From Typhlomys cinereus (lineage: Eukaryota; Chordata; Mammalia; Rodentia; Platacanthomyidae), in assembly GCA_023101885.1 (NCBI GenBank), contig JALPQD010000054.1, positions 1,476,893 through 1,540,892 on the forward strand: 64,000 nt of DNA. Direction: 5' to 3'. Made by a program: the position numbers and the translations under genes. The notes under the pieces were generated by a model. That model had not been told where the DNA came from and did no database searches. It saw only the letters and a list, made by a program, of their open reading frames with translations. This document shows positions 57,099 through 64,000 of this stretch, piece by piece. Position 1 is the first letter of the stretch. Each line of letters begins with the position of its first letter.

Positions 57099-58049
57099 TA
57101 AACAAAAAGAAAGAATATAATTCATTAAATAAAATCTCAGAAAATCATGCTTTATGCATATATAAATATTGACCTTATTTAGCTTTGATCTTCCATCTTG
57201 TTCTCCTCAGTATGCTCCATCTCTGTCTCTCCGAGTCTACAGCCAACAACTTTTTTTCAACTCATTTCTAAATCTCAAATATTATGTATTTTTCCTAAAC
57301 TCATAAAATTTTATTTTATTCTTTCCCTCTCTCCTTTTTCTGGTTACTTTACCAAATAATTTTCTTAATTGGAAGTATCTTGAACTTAGTATGAATGCAG
57401 GTCATTTTTCTCAAATTCAGGTGGTATTTCAACTTATCATTTATAGTCATCCTGTAGAGGTGGGAGAGAGAATAATGTGTATAGATAAGCATTTGTTATT
57501 ATTAAACTTTTCAATTTGATAACTTAATAGTTATAAGAGACATTTGTTTTTATTTGTCTAAGTCATAAATTGGAAACTGCTTATATTTTGTATGAAAATG
57601 CTAAAAATAAAGATATTGTAATGGCCATAACCCTTATGTGGAGATTCATTAACATTCAATTAGAATATTACCCTACAGTTTCTCATATTTGCTAGTTGTT
57701 ATAGTCTTTTGAAAATAACATGTTCTTTTCTTCTGATGGGAAGATAATATAATATTTTGACCTGCATATTTTTGAGAAAGGAAAGAATTTTGTCTCTTTG
57801 GGCAATAACACAATACGATGCCATGCAAATAGTCAGAAAAGGTAGTTTATGCAATAAATGTAAATAATTTCATGATCAAGAAGACTGCTAACTAGGAAAG
57901 CAATACCTTTTTTGTGAGAAAGAATTCAGTTTATTTGCCAGAATTTAATATAAGTTATAAATGTGATGTAGTCATAAACACCCTCCTAGATTGAATTCGT
58001 AAAAGTATTGTTTTAACCATACATTTATAATCTAAGGAGTGATCAGTTA
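57099..58049. other. No gene or repeat recognised
   Basis: AT-rich DNA with short frames only. Confidence 0.45.
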
Positions 58050-58578
58050 CATCAATCCTTTTTCTTTTTATTATATTTTTTTGCCTAATCATACAAGCCC
58101 AATAGGTAATCCCCTCCTTTTTCTCCCCCATCCTGTCCCTGTCATCCCCCATTACAATCTCCCGGCCTTCCTCCCCTCTCTCTCCCCTCCCTCTGTCCCA
58201 TCCCCAGAGTCTCCATTTATGTGGGCAACAATCCGCCCTCTAAATCATCTACACTTGTGACGGTTCAGGACTCAGTGGCATAGCCTGGGGTTCTTTTTTG
58301 GGCTGCCCACTAGCATTATTATGATTGTTCATCCTTTGCCTCTAAGGATCCTACTATCTGAAGCCTTCTCCCCTGTGATCCCTATTAGACTTTGGGGAGT
58401 CATTAACATGTCAGCCATTGTGCAGGTCAGGCAAAGTCCTATCACATGGTGACTACTTCCTGGCTGCTGCAGCCCTGACTTGTGTGGAGTATCTTGCATA
58501 TTGTTGGTCTTCCCCATCTTTAGACTCTTACAAAACATTACCCTTAAAGCATTGTACTCTGCTAAACATTTTTCAAAT
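58050..58578 (-). mobile_element. Old LINE-1 3' UTR fragment, minus strand
   Basis: Plus strand begins T-rich, then 'gcctaatcatacaagcccaa', a pyrimidine-rich tract (about 58110-58205), 'atgtcagccattgtgcaggt' and 'cccatctttagactcttaca'. The same order is found in the old L1 at 50.7-51.2 kb. L1 copy 7 is inserted at its 5' side. Confidence 0.7.
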
Positions 58579-58599
58579 CATACTGCTTTTTTTTAATTT

Positions 58600-59659
58600 T
58601 AATACATTTTTATTATTATTTCAGCTCATACAAACTTAATAGGTACACCAGTTCCCTCCCTTGCTCCTCCTCCCCCCGAAACCCTGCTCTCCCTCCCCTC
58701 ACCCCTCGCGCCCCATCCCATGGTGCCTCCCGCCCCAATTCCCAGAGTCCTTTCTTGTGCATGCCTGACTCTCCTCTGGGCCTCCTCTCCGATGACGTAC
58801 AAGGACCCAGTGGCATTTCCTTGAACACTTTCCTGTGTTCCCCTTAAGCATAGGAACACTACTGTGGCTGTCAATCCCTTGCCTCCAAGGATCTTGGTGC
58901 CTTTAGCATATGCTAGACTTTGTGAGGTTAATAGTGTGTTGGACATTGCGCCAGGCATGCAATGTCCAATTATGATTGCTTCGGCCCTAACTTGTGTGGA
59001 GTATCTTGCAAATCATTGCTCCTCCCATCCTTTTGCTCTTACACTCTTACCGCCCCTCTTCCGCAAATATCCCTGAGTTTCAGGATGGGGAGAGATTAGT
59101 CTGGCCTAGTTCTAGGTGGTTGATATAGAGTCTCTGAAGTTCTGGATAGTGGTTTGTTGATTTTCTTTTGCAGTTTTATTGCTCCTGCAATGCCCTTCAC
59201 TCCATCGCGATGGGCACTGTATGTCACCCCCTGGCCAGAGACAGAAAGCTGTTAAACTGGAGTCTTATTATAAGAGCACATTCAAGGTCAGATGTAATAC
59301 TTATACCCAAAAGTGGAATCGCATGGTCATATGGTTTTGGCAATGGGAAGGGTCAATCACCCATTTGCAAAATGGTTACTTTTTAATCTGCTGGACTATA
59401 TGCCCTCCCCTTCTGGTGAGTTCATATCCCCTTAGTTGTAAATGATCAGGAACGAATTGTGAACTTAACTAAGTGTCACATTACTTTCTTGCAGTCCTTG
59501 ATGGAGGCCTATTTTCTCTACTGTAACATGGTCACTTCTCTCCTTGTTTCTGGTGTGGCCCTCCAGCCCCATCCCTCCTGTTCATAATCCTTGCAATTGC
59601 TGTAGGTAATACATAGATTTACCTATGTGTGTCTCAAGATGGGCTGGGTGGGTTTGAGA
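58600..59659 (-). other. L1 copy 7 3' UTR with a 34-nt ORF2-derived patch
   Basis: Standard L1 3' UTR on the minus strand, except that 59301-59334 is a near-identical copy (33 of 34) of 59947-59980, which lies in ORF2 of the same element. Copies 1 and 3 have unrelated sequence at that point of the 3' UTR. Confidence 0.8.
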
Positions 59660-60091
59660 CTAGGAACCACCTATTAGGGAGTACATACGGCGCTTAATTT
59701 TCTGGGTTTGGGATACTTCACTTAATATAATTGTTTCTAATGACATCCATTTCTCGGCAAATTCCAGTAATTCATCATTTTTGATGGCTGAGTAGTACTC
59801 CATTGTATAGATGTACCACAGTTTCCTTATCCACTTGTCAACTGTTGGACATTTGGGTTGATTCCATGACTTTGCTATTGTAAACAGTGCTGCTATGAAC
59901 ATGGTCGTGCTTGTGCTATCAAGGTGAACCTCTGCTGTATGGGGGGTTATACCCAAAAGTGGAATCGCAGGGTCATATGGCATTTCAATCTTTAATTTCT
60001 TTAAGAATCTCCAGACGGCTCGCCAGAGTGGCTGTATGAGCCTGCACTCTCACCAGCACTGTAGGAGAGTTCCCCTCTCTCCACATCCTCT
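59660..60091 (-). pseudogene. L1 ORF2 C-terminal part (copy 7, 3' segment)
   Basis: The minus-strand frame 59660-59983 reads [20 protein letters not shown] and ends EVSQTQKIKRRMYSLIGGS with the normal ORF2 stop at 59660-59662. Upstream, the start of the Cys-rich region is cut by the inversion junction. Confidence 0.88.
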
Positions 60092-61575
60092 CCAGGAAGT
60101 TGTGAATTATTTAAATAGTCCTATAACATATAAGGAAACTGAGGAAGTAATCTTGAATCTTCCCACCAAAAAATGTCCTGGACCAGATGGATTCAGCACA
60201 GAGTTCTATCAGACATTTAAGGAGTTAATAACCCCAATACTCCTTAATCTGTTCCATCAAATAGCAAAGGAAGGAACACTACCAAATTCCTTCTATGAAG
60301 CTAATATCGTTTTAATCCCAAAACCTAATAAAGACTCACTTAAAAAAGAAAACTATAGGCTGATCTCTCTGATGAACACAGACGCAAAGATTCTCAACAA
60401 AGTTTTAGCAAATCGGATTCAAAAACATATTAAAAAGATCATTCACGGGGACCAAGTAGGCTTCATCCCTGGCACACAAGGTTGGTTCAAGATACGCAAA
60501 TCAATAAATGTAATTCATCATGTAAACCAGTCCAAAGTCCACGACCACATGATACTCTCGATAGATGCAGAAAAAGCTTTTGACAAGATCCAACAGCCTT
60601 TTATGATCAAAACGCTAGAGACAGTAGGAATGGAAGGAACCTTTATCAATATAATAAAAGCTGTATACATCAAGCCCACAGCAAGGATTATGCTCAATGG
60701 GGAACAATTGGAAGCATTCCCACTTCGATCAGGAACTAGACAAGGCTGTCCACTCTCACCACTTCTATTCAATATTGTACTTGAAGTCTTAGCTGAAGCC
60801 ATAAGACAAGAAAGGGACATAAAATGGATTCAAATCGGCAAGGAAGAAGTCAAGCTATCCCTATTTGCGGATGACATGATCTTATACCTGAGTGATCCCA
60901 AAAACTCTACCAAGAAGCTCCTGGAACTAATTGAGAAGTTCATCAGGGTGGCAGGATACAAAATAAATGTGTAAAAATCAGAGGCCTTCCTATATGCCCA
61001 GAATGAAAGAAGTGAAAAAGCCTTGAGAGAAACAATCCCATTTACTATAGCCCCTAAAAAAATGAAATACCTTAGTATAAACCTAACCAAGGAGGTAAAA
61101 GACCTTTACAATGAAAACTTTAAAACCCTAAAGAAAGAAATTTCAGAAGACACCAGAAGGTGGAAAGACCTCCCTTGTTCCTGGATTGGCAGAATCAACA
61201 TCGTAAAAATGACCATCCTACCAAAGGCAATATACAGATTCAATGCTATACCAATCAAAATCCCAAAGCAATTCTTCAAAGAAGTTGACCAAACAATCTC
61301 AAAATTCATATGGAGGCACAAAAGACCCAGGATAGCAAAGACAATCCTGAGTAACAAAAACACTGCTGGAGGTTTTACCATACCGATCCTTAGTCTATAT
61401 TACAAATCCATAGTTATAAAAACAGCCTGATACTGGCTCCAAAATAGACACACAGATCAATGGATAAGGGATTGAAGACCCAGAGATAAGCCCACAAAAT
61501 TACAGCCATTTGGTCTTTGACAAAGGGGCCCAAAGAATCCAATGGAAAAGAACAGCATCTTCAACAAATAGTGCT
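60092..61575 (+). pseudogene. L1 ORF2 reverse-transcriptase part (copy 7, inverted segment)
   Basis: An uninterrupted frame continues to 60974 with RT motifs [59 protein letters not shown] and the catalytic [12 protein letters not shown]. After a stop at 60972-60974 a second frame, 61023-61430, carries [20 protein letters not shown] and the downstream RT/thumb region. It is the best-preserved RT domain in the window. The open frame starts upstream at 60036 with about 20 antisense residues from the 3' segment, so it is chimeric. Confidence 0.9.
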
Positions 61576-61590
61576 CGTACTGCTCTTTTT

Positions 61591-64000
61591 CAAGATGAAA
61601 AAAATGGGAACCAGGAGGCTAAGGGACAGCATGGAGTGGACCAGCACTCGGCTACACTGAATCTTGTTTGTCAGGCTTTGGAATTTTATTTGATTTTCAT
61701 GACATGAAAAAACAGACAAATCCATAAAGACAAAACAGGGAATTAAAAACCCTCTCTGTAACTATGGAAACTTAACCTGTTGACTAATCAGCCATTTTCA
61801 TATCTCTCTGCAACTGGATTCTGCAGGAAATATGGCCCTAAACCTGTCCTGCTCTGAGTTTCTAATATCTGTGATTTTCATAAATGCATTCTAAAGATTA
61901 AAAAAGGATCGATTCTTTTATACTGCAAAACATTGTATGCATTTATCTATGTTTCTGAGATTTGTATATGTCTTTGGTTCAGGAAGCTCTGCCAGGATTT
62001 GAACTTAATTACATGAATCATAAGTAATGTCCTAAGAAAACATGCTGAGACTTTATAATGTCCATTAGCCAACAATCACTTGGATTTTCCTAGAATGGTT
62101 GAGAGTACCTTTAAACTGTTCTTAAACAGAAAGTATCTTAAAATTATTCCATCCTGTAAGTTCATAATTAATTAAATTTACTATTAGCATAGCCATCTGT
62201 TATGTTTCCATAACATAGTACAGGATCTAAAACTTACTGAAAGTAAAGGACAGCCTTTACAATCATACTGCTTACAAAGAGCTGCTTCTATGGAGGCTTG
62301 TATAGCATTTGCATAATGTTTTTTTTTATGTTACATTGGTGGTTTGAGTCCCTTTCTATAAACTATCTAGGAATTTGAGTATGAAAGCTCTTTATTTTGC
62401 TTAGCATTTATTATTAGTTAATGTCTGCATTAATCTTTACTTGTAGTTGTATAACATTGCTGTTCTTAGTTCTTATTGGTTGTTGGCAGAGGGTGGTTGC
62501 TTAACTGTACCTGATAATTGTGCTTATGGATTTGGATGTAATAAGACTGAAATACCTGTTTACTAATCCTGTGTGACTGGTATGTACTTGGTCACATAGC
62601 TGTGAAGATGTAGGGAGAAGTGTGAGATGGATTTGTAATGTGGCAAATGTTATTGAATTGGTTGGAATATGTACAAAGAAACTGGTGATTGTATCTTTAG
62701 ATACTGATGTTTACAGATGAAAAAAAGTGAGACAGATAAGCATAGGGCATTAAGAAAGTGTGTTTCCCATAGGAGAAAATTAACTTAAGTTTAAATTCCT
62801 AAGAGTCAAATGCAGAAAGTTTAGGAAGGAATAGAGAATAAGAAGCTGGTTATGATGTTATCCTTTGGGTTTTCCACATGAGTAGTGTTGTTCAAATTGT
62901 TTGGAGGAACATAATCTATTATAGGTTGGAATGGGTATGGGAGAGAATGGAAGAGTAATTTCTGAGAAATTTAGTGCAAATGTTTGTTTGAACAAAGCAC
63001 AAATCAGTGAGATATTAAAGAACTGAGAGAAGTCCTTGTAAGTATCATATCTGTAACATCAAGGAATTGAGAGATTAGAAATAGCCATGTCTATAACATG
63101 TTAATGAGGTTGAGATTCCAATAATATTTGAATCAATTTTTTTCTTTGCTAAAACGTGGTCAGAGTTGGAAATAAGTAATAAATTGCATTGATGGATTGA
63201 TATAAAAGAAATGGTTTGAAGAAGTGATTTTGAAAGTAGAATCACAGAAAGGAGAATACAAATCTTTCAAGAAATAAAATGAAAGGCATCTTAATGTTGC
63301 TTATAATGACAATGAAGTGAGAATTATTAACACTTTTTAAAAATTTCTCTTGAAATACAGTGAGCTATACCGTTACTCACTTGACGTCTAACAGCTGAAT
63401 TTTAGAAGGTTTAGTTTTAGCTAAGAAAGTATGTCAAGAACAGAAAGGAAAAACACATATAATACATGAAAAATACTCTAATAACTGGTTAATGGACATC
63501 ACAGCATGAGGAAAGAAAGTAAAAACAGACCCAAAAACCTGGTGTTCTCAATATTTTGTGAGGACAATGAACTTTTTATCATAGGGAAACTACAGTGTGA
63601 GTAAAATGAAAAAAGAAAAATGGCAGTTAGGTATTTGAAGATACAAAGATAAGATTGCTTAAAAGGTAGCAGCAATTAATTATAACAGCAGATAGGAGAG
63701 TGAAGCAAGCATGTTTACTGAGAGACAGGAGGTACTGTGAGGCTCCAGTAATGAAGCCTTGAAGAACTTGAAGAACTCTGTGAATCATACAGAACATGCT
63801 GACAAAAACTCAGGACACTCACAATTGAGCAGCCTCAGTAATCAGTAGGAAGAGCAGCAGGAGGAGAAAAAGGGGGAGTCTAAAATGTGAGACACACATT
63901 GGTGTGTTTAGCCTAATTGCTTTGTTTATTGTCACTCTTTTCTTATCAAAAAGCAAAATGATGAGGGCATGAATTTTTGTGATCTCTGTAACTACTATGA
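61591..64000. other. No gene or repeat recognised
   Basis: AT-rich DNA to the window end. Apart from the tail of a frame starting at 61510 within L1, I see only short frames. No SINE, LTR or microsatellite of note. Confidence 0.45.

Larger units (their letters stand above)
58591..61575 (-). mobile_element. LINE-1 copy 7 with 5' inversion (twin priming)
   Basis: The 3' part (58591-60091) is on the minus strand: A-tail complement, C-rich tract (about 58660-58740), 3' UTR and ORF2 end. At 60091/60092 the sequence switches to plus-strand ORF2 (60092-61575). In copy 1 coordinates the inverted part covers about 8989-10460 and the minus part starts at about 11047, so about 590 bp between them is missing. 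Flanks c-tactgct-ttttt (58579-58594 and 61576-61590) are a probable diverged duplication. This is the arrangement predicted by twin priming. Confidence 0.9.

Noticed and set aside
59036..59445. Plus-strand frames around 59.2 kb
   Set aside because: Antisense translations of the L1 copy 7 3' UTR.
1..64000. A bacterial or phage-type operon or defence system
   Set aside because: No gene clusters, ribosome-binding sites or prokaryotic families are seen; the repeat content is clearly mammalian.

Overview
This is eukaryotic, non-coding nuclear DNA from a mammal, most likely a rodent. The basis is the repeat content: LINE-1 (L1) ORF1 and ORF2 remains at several ages, MaLR-type LTRs with 5-bp target duplications, and one copy each of B1-like, B2/B3-like and ID-like SINEs, plus long GA, GT and TATC microsatellites. 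A young B2-like tRNA-headed SINE with an unusual GC-rich body suggests a lineage near the mouse-related rodents. I cannot name the species. I found no host protein gene, tRNA gene, rRNA gene or CRISPR array. All long reading frames with recognisable content are broken L1 ORFs.

Left third (1-23 kb): mostly AT-rich unrecognised DNA, then a solo LTR (4650-5075), then a densely nested block. A near full-length L1 (6433-12526, perfect 18-bp target duplication) sits just inside the start of an older LTR. A degenerate TTAGGG-like repeat occupies 12795-13320, and a second, longer copy (15197-22350) is split by another L1 (15741-21094). The first repeat copy preserves the unoccupied form of that L1 insertion site.

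Middle (23-50 kb): ancient LTR remnants, an inverted 5'-truncated L1 (27765-29283, perfect 16-bp duplication), a second solo LTR of the 4650 family (32136-32563), old L1 3' ends, a 315-bp L1 tail (41466-41780) and two head-to-tail L1 3' ends (43745-45094). The rest is unrecognised AT-rich sequence with microsatellites and small tandem duplications.

Right end (50-64 kb): an old minus-strand L1 interrupted by an LTR (51470-51857), the young SINE (53070-53382), an LTR with a TATC expansion (53754-54398), and a 5'-inverted L1 (58591-61575). That L1 carries a twin-priming structure and an internal 34-nt patch copied from its own ORF2. No genes act together here; the window records layered retrotransposition. 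No exciting new system of the defence or operon kind is present. The most unusual items are the degenerate telomere-like repeat, the composite SINE, and the L1 rearrangements.
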